A DNA stretch of 20,679 nucleotides from Isoetes engelmannii (GCA_011763485.2 JAANSK020278935.1:1-20679); one strand, 5' to 3'; shown: positions 1 through 9,505, numbered from the stretch's first letter. A program made the numbers and translations. Notes: generated by a model not told the origin, from the sequence alone.

Positions 1-1830
1 GGCACTTATACCCTGAAGAAAAGCAGGAATAAGCTCACCAGGGGGAAAAATTTCTAGTCCACACTGGTCATCACGCTTGCTATGTGGGCGTTGGCTGGCA
101 AAATAGGCGGATGCCATTTCTCCTTTCTGCATGATGGCCTCAGGTGTGGATAGACATAAAGTGGGAGTGGCGTTAAGAAGGAAACCAGTCTGGACCATGT
201 CAACAAATCCGTGATGCGTGAGTGGTGAGGCAAACTGGCACTTTGTGAGCAAGCAAATTTCTAAGGCAAAGGTGTGAACACTGGCGTTGGAATTATAATA
301 GAAAATGGCACGATTAAGGATCTAGAGAGGCGGCGGCTAAGTCCATAAACTGTTGTAAAGCCAAGACTACAATGGCTATAGTCCTCCAAGATCGTTCATT
401 GAGAATATATATCCAATTTTTAGTGTTGTCCAGATTTTCTCCTTCTTGACAATTGTGGCGTCTATTGGGATCCCAACGGAGGTCTGCGCTGATATCAGCT
501 GGTGTCCAAGTAGCATGTTCAGATATTTCAATGGTCCAGAAGAAAGCACACCATTCTCTATTGAGAAATTTGCATAACAGTGGTGCTCCAAGTTCTGCAT
601 AGCAGCTAGATGTCATATTGGTAGTGATGTTCATGGCCATTTTAGTATGTTCTTGAAATTGTGCCAATAAGTCAGCATCAAGTTGTTGGCAGAGATTGCT
701 CCAAATGGTAGGAGGCATCAGAGTCTGCAAAGGAGAAGGTTCCAATCCACAGGGATAATTATCCGAATAGGAGTTGAGAATGCTGAGAGTACCTGTATGC
801 TGGAGATGTAGCTGGGAAAAGCTAAGACCATTAGAGTCACTCAGGTGCTTGCAGACTTCCCTTATGGTTTCTGGAATCCATAATTTAAGGTGGGATGCCA
901 ACTCAAGCATATACTCAGTCTGGAATGCTGCAAGCCAAGAGGCGTTAAACAAATATTTGTTCTTTAGACAAAAGGACAACAGTGCCATCATTTGGTTGGA
1001 AGCCCACGGGGTCTTCGCCCTGAAATTTATCTTCAGAATTAGCCAAATAAAAGTCATGCATGGGATATGCCATCGGTTGCACAACCCTGAAAACAAAGAA
1101 TTCTGGATATTCCACAGGAAGAAACTAAAAAATGAACAGATCATAGAAAAGAGCTTTTTCTTACACAGTAAGATTGTGCCAAAATTCCAAGAGATCATTG
1201 GTGTGTAGTGGGCCAGTCATTAAGCCACCTGCTCCAAGCCAACGAATGAAAAATGTGTAGCGTTGTGCTTGGACATAGTCATAATAGGTAGCTGGCTTGG
1301 GGAAATCTGTATGAACTCGATTGGCTGGTTATGAGCATCATCAACAGATTGGACTGCTTGTTGTAATTGATGTTCAAAATCCTGGATGCGACGATCCTTG
1401 TCGGCGGTGGCACGCATGAGTTCCTGTATCTGACGTTGACCATGGGTATCTGCGTGGCGTGAGATGGGGAAGCACCATGGGTGGATAGCGTGAACTTGAG
1501 ACTGGCAATTTCAGCACCATCCATGATTTTAACTTTTGCATGTTCTTGAATCTAGGCCTGAAGGGCCTGAATTTGATTGTGAGCATTAGCTAATTGTCTT
1601 TCAAGGATGGAGACACGGACCTCAAACTGGTTTTGAGCGTGCATGAGTTTGGAATTTTCCAGTTGCTGGCCTTGATAAAGAGACTAAGTCTTGGAAAGTT
1701 TCAATTCGGCTGCAGTTAATTTGGCGGTGATCGTGTTGAACTCGGTTTGCAGCGAAGCGAGCCTTATGGATATGCCCCTTATGTGGTCGTAGTGGTGATG
1801 AAAACATAGCCACCTGAGTCAAGAAAATGC
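1..1830 (-). pseudogene. Decayed coding element of unknown family, running off the left edge
   Basis: Read on the minus strand, 1830 to about 1220 gives coiled-coil-like peptide such as VSILERQLANAHNQIQAL and RRIQDFEHQLQQAV. A 294-codon open stretch follows at 1198-314, and then an open stretch with no stop from about 309 to the window edge (for example HHGFVDMVQTGFLLN and AYFASQRPHSKRDDQ). Amino-acid composition is protein-like throughout, so I read these as parts of one original coding region. It is broken by several frame interruptions. I do not recognise the family. No reverse transcriptase, integrase, protease or zinc-knuckle motif is visible. It could be the 5' (gag-like) part of a retroelement, an unnamed DNA-transposon protein or a dead host gene. 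The missing portion lies to the left of this window. Confidence 0.45.
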
Positions 1831-2225
1831 AAAAAATAGAGGAGAAATGAACATAATATCACAACACGAGCAAATCGATTGTTTGAAGGAAGAAACATGC
1901 ATATCTTTAGTCGATCTTGACCAATAAATTCAAAAGACATATCAAACCTAATCTAGAGTAAGAATTGTGAAAACATCGCAAAACAAGTATAAACTAGAAA
2001 GCATGAGAACCGACTGCGTCACAACAACTAAAGCAGAAGCGACGTTTCTCTAAATATCAAAATGAGAACCACTTAATATGGAAAAAAAAAATTCCCAAAA
2101 CAAGTATAAACTAGAAAGTATAGGGAACTGACTCAATCACAACAACTTAAGAAGTAGCTTTTCTGAATATCAGAACCACTGAATAAGGAAAAAATATCCC
2201 AAAATAAGTATAGACTAGAAAGTAT

Positions 2226-2266
2226 GAGCAATGTAATGTGGTGTGTGGTCACATGTCCAGTTGGAT
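2226..2266 (+). repeat. Dispersed repeat, copy 1
   Basis: GAGCAATGTAATGTGG, then TGTGTGGTCACATG and TCCAGTTGGAT. The copy stops being similar after GGAT, because it lies inside the tandem array. Confidence 0.75.
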
Positions 2267-2337
2267 TAGCTTTTTTGAATATCAGAACCACTGAATAAGG
2301 AAAAAAATATCCCAAATAAGTATAGACTAGAAAGTAT

Positions 2338-2398
2338 GAGCAATGTAGTGTGGTGTGTGGTCACATGTCCAGTTGGATGCTGCCCAGTTGCGTGACTA
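2338..2398 (+). repeat. Dispersed repeat, copy 2
   Basis: The same motif as at 2226, but extending further (GGATGCTGCCCAGTTGCGTG), which matches the distant copy at 6815 over about 60 bp. Confidence 0.75.
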
Positions 2399-2416
2399 TT
2401 TATCTATCTATCTATT
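2399..2416. repeat. TATC microsatellite
   Basis: A short run of TATC units sits inside the tandem array, just after the second copy of the CACATGTCCAGTTGGAT block. Confidence 0.7.
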
Positions 2417-2474
2417 CAAATATCAGACGAGAACCACTTAAACAAACACTTAAGCAACTGGGAAAACAAAACAG

Positions 2475-2646
2475 TGCCAACTGCTTAGAGTAGTTCAGTG
2501 AAATGAATAGATCTCGATCTAGAGATAGTGAGCAGGTCTTGATCTAGAGATATGGGACAATGCCAACTTCATAGAGTAGTTCAGTGAAATGAAAAGGTCT
2601 CGATCTAGAGATAGTGAGTAGGTGTTTATCTAGAGATTTGGGACAA
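2475..2646. repeat. Two tandem 86-bp units
   Basis: TGCCAACT...AGAGTAGTTCAGTGAAATGAA at 2475 is repeated at 2561 with few changes, and both units end in GGGACAA. Each unit holds two internal copies of ATCTAGAGAT, so the unit itself looks built from a smaller duplication. Confidence 0.85.
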
Positions 2647-2649
2647 GGA

Positions 2650-4350
2650 CATTGTGGGCTGTAAGAAAGAAAGAAGCCTCCATCCCTATTATCAATTTTC
2701 CTACAATGCTCTGCCGACCCAATTCACCGACACAACTTCACATCTGAAAACGAGTATACTAGTATAATACTAGGGCACATAGTTTCATGTGAGGCCCAGT
2801 CCAGTCAAAATATATGAGCCAGGCTGATAACGGGGGCCGAGTTGACACAGGAAAGGGAATCAACAAGGGCTTCTGTTGTCGGGAAGTGCTTTAAATGTAT
2901 TTAGAATGATGAAGCTTCAGGGCTTTTGGCTATGGCGCTCGCCACACATTCTCTGTTTTCGATGAAATTTTCTTGTCATCTGCTGCATCAGCTTTTTGGG
3001 TGTCGTTTGTAAAGGAGCCCCTCTTTGTTTTTTTCTGCCTTTGATTCCCTTCCGAAAGCCACCCGTGGAACCTTGTCCTTCTTCTCCCATAGAATTCACA
3101 GATCCGTCTATACATTTTTTTTTCCTGCTGCCCTGCCTGGTTTTGCTTGTTTTTGTTAAACAAAGGTTTCCTGTTGTTTTCCTCTTGTCTGGGATCTCGC
3201 AGAAACAACAAATCGCCTTCTTGATGCCAGCTTAAAGAAGTGTTTCTTTAAGTTTTTTTAATCCCTGCAAGAAGCTCCCTGCCGTTTGAAGAAAGACAAG
3301 TTTTGGGCAGCAAGCGAAACCCAGATTTTGAAGAAAAAAACAAGGAGGAATTGGACAGACATAATAGAATCAAACCCAAGTGGCGAAGAAAGACAAATAC
3401 AAAGATCAACGCTTATGACAGTAACACAACATAGAAGTATGGTTTAACAGCTTTCCATCTGATCAGAATAGGAACTAGGAAAAATAACTCTTTTTACCAA
3501 GAAAAAGATTATTTATATTCTGAACCAAAGGAGCAAAGTTTAAAGACTTAAGAAGAGATTAAGAACCTGCAAGAGCCGTGCTACGAAAGTGCAGAAAGTC
3601 TTTTAAACATAAGAGAGAATCCAAAATGAACGCTGGGCTCGTAGCTGTAAGCATAATGCTGTCTGATTTCTGTTTTCCAGTTCAGAATGATGCATCTGCC
3701 ACTGCCAGTGTAGACGATCTCAATCAGAAGTTGCAAGCACGAGGATCAATATTTTATCTGACTCTCTGCTGCTAAACCTTTACTTTTCACATGTATAGTG
3801 TGTGACACCATTTCTTTATCCAAATTATTGGTCCTCCCAATTCCTTTGAGCTTTTAACCACTACCATCCATCTCTGAAAAGCAGCCCAAAGCTTCCATAA
3901 TAATCATCACCATCTTATTTAAAAGGATGATGCTCTTTGTCTGCAGGTAAATCAACATAGTACAATTCCTCATAAACAGTATAACAAGTACGCACTGCTT
4001 TTGTGTTAACACTTCCAGAAGTTAAAAAAGAAAATGACAACTGATTTTGCAACTGACAGAAAATCGAAACTTTTTAAATATATTCAGATGGCAAGTCATA
4101 CAATTTCTTCCATAGATTTGCACTACTAGAACAGAATCCCTGTTAACTGGACATTTTTAAGTTATGATTTGAGAAGAAATTTATAAGATAATATCTCCAA
4201 ATCACATGACAATGATCCTCATTGATGTCAATAGGATGATGAACTGGATGCCTGACATCAGTACTCCATGCCAATCAGCAGAGATCTTTATGTGCTGCAG
4301 AAGAAATCTGGCAGGAAGAAATGCTGGAATGATTGAGGATAGGATTGCTC
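2650..4350. other. No supportable gene; strand-asymmetric DNA
   Basis: About 2930-3230 is pyrimidine-rich on the plus strand, and about 3280-3610 is purine-rich. Open frames here (such as the K/Q/R-rich minus-strand ones at 2917-3211) follow from that composition and have no recognisable domain. A short plus-strand block after a good acceptor-like tract at about 3660-3679 (TTTCTGTTTTCCAG) reads NDASATASVDDLNQKLQARG and could be a stray exon, but nothing connects to it. The 3' untranslated part of the GH17 gene should lie just below 4350. I see no canonical AATAAA there. Confidence 0.5.
3231..3259 (+). other. 9-bp perfect hairpin followed by a T-run
   Basis: CTTAAAGAA at 3231-3239 pairs with TTCTTTAAG at 3244-3252 across a 4-base loop, and seven T follow. 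It has the shape of a Pol III or intrinsic-type terminator, but no Pol III promoter elements were seen upstream, so no function is assigned. Confidence 0.35.
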
Positions 4351-4382
4351 TCAGTTAGATGGATAGTAGCACGAACCATAAC
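4351..4382 (-). CDS. Exon 3 of the GH17-X8 gene (32 nt, last X8 cysteine)
   Basis: The acceptor is TTTTGTGTGCAG. Exon 2 ends with a single A (donor GTAAGA), which joins GT here to make Ser477, followed by YGSCYYPSN and TGA. Continuing exon 2 past its donor gives KISFLTYFISH, which is unlike the family, so this small exon is preferred. Confidence 0.88.
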
Positions 4383-6303
4383 CTGCACACAAAACCAACA
4401 TTTATGAGCAAATTAAACATCAAACAAAAGAAAGACAAGCACATCAAATTTGCAAGGAAAGAACTTCACGACATGAGAAATGAAATAAGTGAGGAAAGAA
4501 ATCTTACTTGGATTGCTGGTGGTGAGGACGGCGGCGCCGCCGAAGTCGCAAGTGCCATAAGAATGTTTAGCAGTCTGCCAGTAGATATTGAAAGCATAGG
4601 AGGCATGTCCAACAACAGAATTAGGTTGGTAACAAGGTTTGCCAGGTTGAATAGCACTGCAATCAGCCTTACTGCAGGCATAATCAAGCCCCTTTTGAAT
4701 GGTGGCAATCTGAACATTAGGATTTGCCACACACCACTGTTGGCCAGCACCACTAGACTGCTGAGGATTAGAGAAGGCAGTAGGATTAAGGGCAACAGGA
4801 AGGGCAGCTGGATTAATGTGAGTAGTATACTGGTTATCTTTAAGATGGCCAGTTAGGTCTATATCATATACTGCAGATCCATTTGGATATAGAAGCCCCC
4901 AATTTCGCTCTGTAGAAGGGCCAGGCTTCTGGTTCTCATTAAACAGAGAAAATATGAATGTGGGTATATCTCTACTAGGCCGATTAGGGGTTCCTGTAAT
5001 GTCTGAAGCTTTACCCAGTACTTTTCTTACCAATCTTCTGTTATATTGTGCAGCATTGAACATGTTAGCACCAGGTTGGGATTCATCCCCATGAGTTGGC
5101 CAACCTGTTTCACTTATGGCTACCTTTACGTTGCCATAGCCAAGCCTATTCATGGCTGCAAGCAGAGCATCCATCTGGGCATCCAACATGTTAGTATAAT
5201 GCAGAGACCCATCCGACACAACCGTCTGCGAGGATGCAAAAAGAGCATATTCAAGTGGGATTTGGGATGGGTTGCTTGCCCATGCAAAATATGGATACAC
5301 ATTGATGAAGAAAAAAGATCTGCTTCGTGATAGAAAATGCAGCAGTGGTGATATCACATTCATTTTTATCAGATCTTCCCTGAATGTACCATTTGAAGGC
5401 GGAAACGATGTTGCCAAACAATCCACCGCTATAGAAGTTGTGACCCTGATCTTGCTTTGAAGCTTTCTCTTGCTGAGGGAGTTTCTTATGTTCTGCATTG
5501 CCGGAACTAGCTTGATCCAGGTAGCCTGGTTAGAATAATCGGATAGAATCTCGTTTCCAACTACGACGGTAGTGATTTTTGTAGATGGATACCAAGCTAC
5601 CACATTCTGTTCCACCCATTGATCAGCATTTGCTTGATCTTGAGCTATGGAGGTAACCTCTTGATTTGTAACCATGATGGTTACCTGCAGGCCGGAGTTG
5701 GATAGGGCTCTAAGAACATCTGGGTTCGAGTCGTAAATCTTCACCTTGCCGATCTTGAGATTCTTTATGAGAGCTACGGATTCAGATGGCGATGGCAGAT
5801 TATTCGCTACTCTGCCATAGTTTATCCCGATTGTCTGAGTTCTTGCGTCTGTTTTGAAACCAAAGAGAAAGGAAACAGCTGTTAACCGTCAATGTTACCA
5901 ATCTGCACTTGATGCGCATTGGTAACTCCAGAACTTAAAATTCCTAGATTAAATACGAAGTTTGAAGCATAAGAAATAGATTCGTAAAAAACACGCGGAT
6001 GTAAAGTAGCCACCAAACAAAAAGATGCATTCTTGTAATAAAAGCTTGGGAATCCATGAGGAATCACGAGAAAAAGCGGTTTTCAATGCTGAGATGAAGA
6101 AAAAAACATGAAATGATATGCCCCAGTACAGAAGGCAATCCGAATGAAGATTGACGCCTAAAAAATCCTAAACAGCCTTCCAAATGCAAATAATTCTTGG
6201 AATGAATGTGCTTACCAATGGTACCGATAAAGAAGAGGCCGATTAAAGCGAGGGAAAGAAGGACCGTGTTGTTGTTGGAGGCTTTCTTCTGCGGCGGAGA
6301 CAT
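4351..6303 (-). CDS. Glucan endo-1,3-beta-glucosidase, GH17 with C-terminal X8/CBM43 domain
   Basis: A secreted enzyme expected to hydrolyse internal beta-1,3-glucan bonds (callose) at the cell wall. Exons, read on the minus strand, are 6303-6216, 5848-4508 and 4382-4351. Both introns are GT-AG, and the exons total 1461 nt, giving 486 aa. Residues about 13-29 form a signal-peptide core after a basic start. GH17 begins at TIGINYGRVANNLPSP (about 35). The acid/base Glu is in VVVGNEIL (E129) and the nucleophile Glu in VAISETGWPTHGD (E276). The GH17 domain ends near NWGLLYPNGSAVYDI. After a short linker the X8 domain starts at WCVANP (W401). Its six cysteines are C402, C421, C426, C435, C463 and C481. 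The last, in YGSCYYPSN, comes from the 32-nt final exon. There is no hydrophobic tail, so no GPI anchor is predicted. All key residues are present and the gene looks intact. A 7-residue upstream ORF (6377-6354) would matter only if the 5' leader reaches it. Confidence 0.94.
6216..6303 (-). CDS. Exon 1 of the GH17-X8 gene (signal peptide)
   Basis: It codes 29 residues plus one base. The start is the ATG in GCTATGTCTCC. The exon ends ACCATTG before GTAAGC, and the leftover G joins AC of exon 2 to make Asp30. The following intron, 6215-5849 (367 bp), ends TTTCAAAACAG. Confidence 0.9.
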
Positions 6304-6389
6304 AGCTGGATTCTTGACGGCGGATTCGCCTAGATAAGTAAGTATGGCCGTTCTTAGAACCGGAAAAAATGCAGCATTTGAAAGATGAG

Positions 6390-6463
6390 GAAGCTCGGCT
6401 ACGGAATATGAAGGAGAAGTCCGGCGGAAGCTTGGCTATGCAAAATGGAGGATTAGTCCGGCG
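6390..6463 (-). repeat. Two tandem 37-bp units upstream of the GH17 start
   Basis: On the plus strand GAAGCTCGGCTACGGAATAT... ending AGTCCGGC is repeated at 6427 as GAAGCTTGGCTATG... ending AGTCCGGC. The array ends about 87 bp upstream of the glucanase ATG, in its leader or core promoter. Confidence 0.75.
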
Positions 6464-6814
6464 AGGTAGGCGCCCGAACAGATGCCTCCTTCAGCCTTCA
6501 ACTCTGATACAGAATTAAGCAGCTTCGTCGTCTTCAAGACACTGTCCTTCAGACGCCACAAAACATCCTGACCGCCGGAAATTAATATTTTCATAAATTA
6601 CAAATTATCGTGGCAGCTTTTCAGTCGTTCATCTTTCGGCCAGTTTCTCGCAATAAAGATTCTTAATAGTTGTCCGAAGAGGACATGCAGGGTGTATTAC
6701 GTAAATCGGACGGTTGAGATCGCCAGCTGGCTGGAAAAACTATTCCGTAATGAGTTGTTGTTATTGGATTATTGTTGGAAAGAATCTTCACAACGTTAAA
6801 CCCAACACACAACC

Positions 6815-6874
6815 GAGCAATGTATTGTGGTGTGTGATCACATGTTTAGTTGGATGTTGCTTACTGGCGTGAAG
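6815..6874 (+). repeat. Dispersed repeat, copy 3
   Basis: GAGCAATGTATTGTGG, then TGTGTGATCACATG and TTTAGTTGGATGTTGC, ending near TGGCGTGAAGTT. It has the same orientation as the copies at 2226 and 2338. Its centre TGTGATCACA is a perfect 10-bp palindrome. Confidence 0.75.
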
Positions 6875-7077
6875 TTAAAAACTTTTCTTCTTCTTCTTTT
6901 TTCTTTATGAAAAAAAATTGAATTGAAAATACTGTATATATGCATAGTTTTACCCTTGAATTTTTCACATGGCGTGCTAAATCTGGCATTGTAGGGGTAC
7001 ATTGTTCGAACAATGTAGGAAAATGTCACATCATTGTTCGACACTCAACCAATTTTCTCACATATATTTTCATCCCC

Positions 7078-7490
7078 TCATAGACCCGTTGGTCTACGGT
7101 CTGACTTATAATATGGTCGACTTATTGATATTTTCATCCTCTCATAGACCCATTGGTCTACAATCGACTTATAATATGCTCGATATTTTTCCATGTTGTA
7201 ACTTCCTATGTCATAGACCGGTTGGTGTGCAGTGGACTTATAACATGCTCTTCAACATATCTGTCTCATAGACCCGTTTGGTCTCAAGTGGACTTATAAC
7301 ATGCTCTAGATATAACTTTTTTTAGTAACTTGCTGTCTCATAGACCCGTTGGTCTCCAATGGACTTACAACATGCCTTTGAGACACCCGTTGGTCTCCAA
7401 TGGACTTACAACATGCCTTTCACCATATCGCCACATATAACTTCATTTCTCAAATCCGCTAGTCTATATTGGATTTAAGAAGTGTGCTTC
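7078..7490 (+). repeat. Minisatellite, about seven units of 42-72 bp, each with a short inverted repeat
   Basis: Units start near 7078, 7142, 7211, 7266, 7338, 7380 and 7450. The core is TCATAGACCCGTTGGTCT, then CAATGGACTTATAACATGC with variation. Within the core, AGACC and GGTCT are inverted copies around CGTT, and the first unit has a 6-bp stem, TAGACC/GGTCTA. Length differences lie mainly in the AT-rich spacer after the core. No coding function is supported. Confidence 0.85.
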
Positions 7491-8075
7491 ACCATTTCGT
7501 CTCTAGCGAAAAGTCATTTGTGTCTTGGTGTTGGCATGCCCACTATCAAACCTATGGCTCTAAGTCATCGCTATGCCTTCCAAACCCTCAACAGATAAAA
7601 TAGAGAAGTTAACAGAGGTGGCCACATGCAATCTTTGTGGCCTCCAACTCCGTATATGAATTTGATATGAGAGGGGATTTGAGAGAGGGGAAGGGTGGCA
7701 CAAGAGAGGGGAAACAGCTGCGGAAGAGAGGGGAGACATATGATCAATCTAAAAATTTTGGATGCTGCCCCTGCGAGATTGGAACATTCGAAAGTGGCCG
7801 CGACGTCAACCGAAGGCCTCCAGCTCCATTTTTTTTGTGAAATTTCTTCCCTTGAAACCGGAAAAGTATGTGGCCACCCTTAATGACTCAAGTCCAATGA
7901 GAATTTGTTCAGGAGGGTGTCTATCTGTTCTAGTGCTTTATAAGAGTATGCTTAATAGATGAAAATTCTCTATCCTTACAAATTAAAAGGTCCATTGGAA
8001 ATATGTGAGGGATGGGATGAGGTATCACCTATGCTATCACAATGTCTCTATAGAGTCGCTATCCAAAGTTTAATA

Positions 8076-8270
8076 GCATGGTGTTGTCAATGTAATGTAT
8101 TTTTGCCTTGTAAAGTAATGCTTGTTATATCAACTTCTTCTATTTCTCGTACACCCCTTGTCTTTTATGTACCCCTAGGTCGCATGGTCTTGTCAATGTA
8201 ATGTGTTTTTGCATTGTGTTGTGTCAACTTCTTCTTTTGCTCTTACACCTCTTGTATGTATCTCTAGGTA
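8076..8270. repeat. Tandem duplication, period about 106 bp
   Basis: GCATGGTGTTGTCAATGTAA at 8076 recurs at 8182 as GCATGGTCTTGTCAATGTAA. Both units carry TCAACTTCTTCT, a CTTGT block and end in CTAGGT. The second unit is shorter by small deletions. Confidence 0.75.
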
Positions 8271-8810
8271 ACCCAATTGTACATAGGTAACATAACTTAT
8301 TGATTGATAATGATAAAGTTGTAATCTATCCTGCATTATGGTACATATGTGAAAACCAATTCGGTTTTGGAGCATATCATGTTTCAAAGTCGAAGATCCC
8401 GTGTACTGATGGCATCATATTATCTGGAGAAATATTGGTTTGTCATAGAAAGATACGGTGCCTATTTTGTATCGCTGATATCTTTGAGTATGATATTTAA
8501 AAGAAAAAGCTACTGCTCCTAAATTTAGCAAAATGTATTATCTTAGTTTTGGAGTTCCGGCCTATTTTCCTAGTTCTCCTCAGCCTTAGTGTTTCGTGGA
8601 GTGTAGATTCTCCTTTCTGTTTGCTTTAAACAGTTGTTTAAGAAGTTATATTCATGGACCGAGACTATATGATTTGATCCATAGTTCTTCTGGTATTGCT
8701 AGCTTGTCTAACATGTTTGCACAAAATACCTAGAAGTCCTTAACCTAATTGAACTCAATACCCGCCTAAATCTCCACCTTGTGACTAAGGTAGGTTGTGA
8801 ACTTGTCCAA

Positions 8811-8935
8811 AGCTCTCTTGCTTAAGCTTGTAGAAAGCTAGATTGTGAAGATCTGAGAGGCCTGCTTGGATAGAGCTCTTGCTTGAACTTGTAAAAACCC
8901 GGATTACAGAGATCTGAGAGCCCGATTGGAAGGAG
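8811..8935. repeat. Tandem duplication, period about 62 bp
   Basis: AGCTCTCTTGCTTAAGCTTG ... AGATCTGAGAGGCC is followed by AGCTCTTGCTTGAACTTG ... AGATCTGAGAGCCC. The copies are clearly diverged, so the duplication is old. Confidence 0.7.
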
Positions 8936-9145
8936 AGCTCTAGCTTTGGAGGCATTTTTTACTAACTTTTGGCTTGTATTTACAAAATAGATAACAATTG
9001 AAGCAGCTTAAGGTCACGAAATTTTGAATAAAAAGAATAAAAGAGAGTTTTTATCGTCCACAAAGACCAATTGGCAGAGTATATAAGCTTGAGCATCAAC
9101 TTATACATGAAAAACTAATATAACAACTTTTTTTTTTATATATTG

Positions 9146-9260
9146 ATCACATCATCAATATATTCTACATATCACATGGAATTCATGAATAGACATTAGT
9201 CTATTCATCATCACATCATGAATATATTCTACTTCACTTTATTCTACATATCACATGGAA
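9146..9260. repeat. Split direct repeats flanking a 10-bp hairpin
   Basis: ATCACATCAT(C/G)AATATATTC occurs at 9146 and 9210, and ATTCTACATATCACATGGAA at 9161 and 9240. Between them ATGAATAGAC (9185-9194) and GTCTATTCAT (9199-9208) form a perfect 10-bp stem with an ATTA loop. Confidence 0.7.
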
Positions 9261-9343
9261 GCCAACGCACTACCTAGGCGCGATCGTTCCAATTCTATGC
9301 TAGGAGCTGCTTTGCATTTGATTGTCCATTACATATGGCAGCT

Positions 9344-9505
9344 TTAAGGTCTCTACCACATGACCGTTTGACCATACTTGAACCATGACCTAGGGCAATG
9401 GAATTTTTAAGGTCCCCATTACTAGACCGATATTGGCCAGATTTGAACCCGTGACCTCGGGGCAATGAAATTTTAAGGTCCTCATTACTAGACTGATATT
9501 GGCAA
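9344..9505 (-). repeat. Three tandem tRNA-like (SINE-head-like) units
   Basis: The phrase TTAAGGTC (plus strand) begins units at 9344, 9407 and 9473, periods 63 and 66. On the minus strand each unit starts with an A-box-like GGTCTAGTAATGGGGACC or relative. The first two then carry B-box-like GGTCATGGTTCAAGT or GGTCACGGGTTCAAATC about 35 bp later, a spacing like that in tRNA genes and tRNA-derived SINEs. No complete tRNA fold is present, so this is a repeat and not a tRNA gene. Confidence 0.5.

Larger units (their letters stand above)
1983..2470. repeat. Tandem array of about four units of roughly 104-117 bp
   Basis: The phrase AAGTATA(A/G)ACTAGAAAG recurs with unit starts near 1983, 2100, 2204 and 2316, each followed by an AATATCA(G)...GAACCACT segment and an A-run. 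The last two complete units also share a block ending CACATGTCCAGTTGGAT. No coding potential is seen. The spacing variation comes from small indels between units. Confidence 0.8.
6304..7075. other. Upstream region of the GH17 gene
   Basis: Apart from the 37-bp duplication and the dispersed repeat at 6815, no gene is seen. The AT-rich tract at about 6575-6610 (TTTATGAAAATATTAA on the minus strand) is the nearest TATA-like sequence, about 280 bp from the ATG. I would not call it a promoter from sequence alone. Confidence 0.4.
7500..9340. other. No gene seen; local duplications
   Basis: Short open frames here have no recognisable domain and change frame often. The stretch contains tandem duplications at 8076-8270, 8811-8935 and 9146-9260, and is otherwise unremarkable AT-rich DNA. 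Confidence 0.6.

Noticed and set aside
774-1208. Plus-strand 144-codon frame
   Set aside because: Antisense to the better-supported minus-strand coding remnant at 314-1198.
2917-3211. Minus-strand basic 60- and 93-codon frames
   Set aside because: The Lys/Gln/Arg richness follows from a purine-rich strand. No domain, no splice signals and several overlapping frames.
4359-5460. Plus-strand open frames of 165, 94 and 62 codons
   Set aside because: They lie opposite GH17 exon 2 and have no domains; they are antisense shadows of the glucanase.
5882-6067. Minus-strand 61-codon frame between exons 1 and 2 of the glucanase
   Set aside because: It lies inside the 367-bp intron with no family similarity.
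7078-7490. CRISPR array
   Set aside because: Repeat and spacer lengths drift, spacers are related to one another, and the context is a plant nuclear genome; it is a minisatellite.
7637-7962. Three overlapping plus-strand frames of 62-67 codons
   Set aside because: No domain or consistent frame; likely chance.
9344-9505. tRNA gene
   Set aside because: Box-like elements are present, but no cloverleaf stems or anticodon arm can be drawn.
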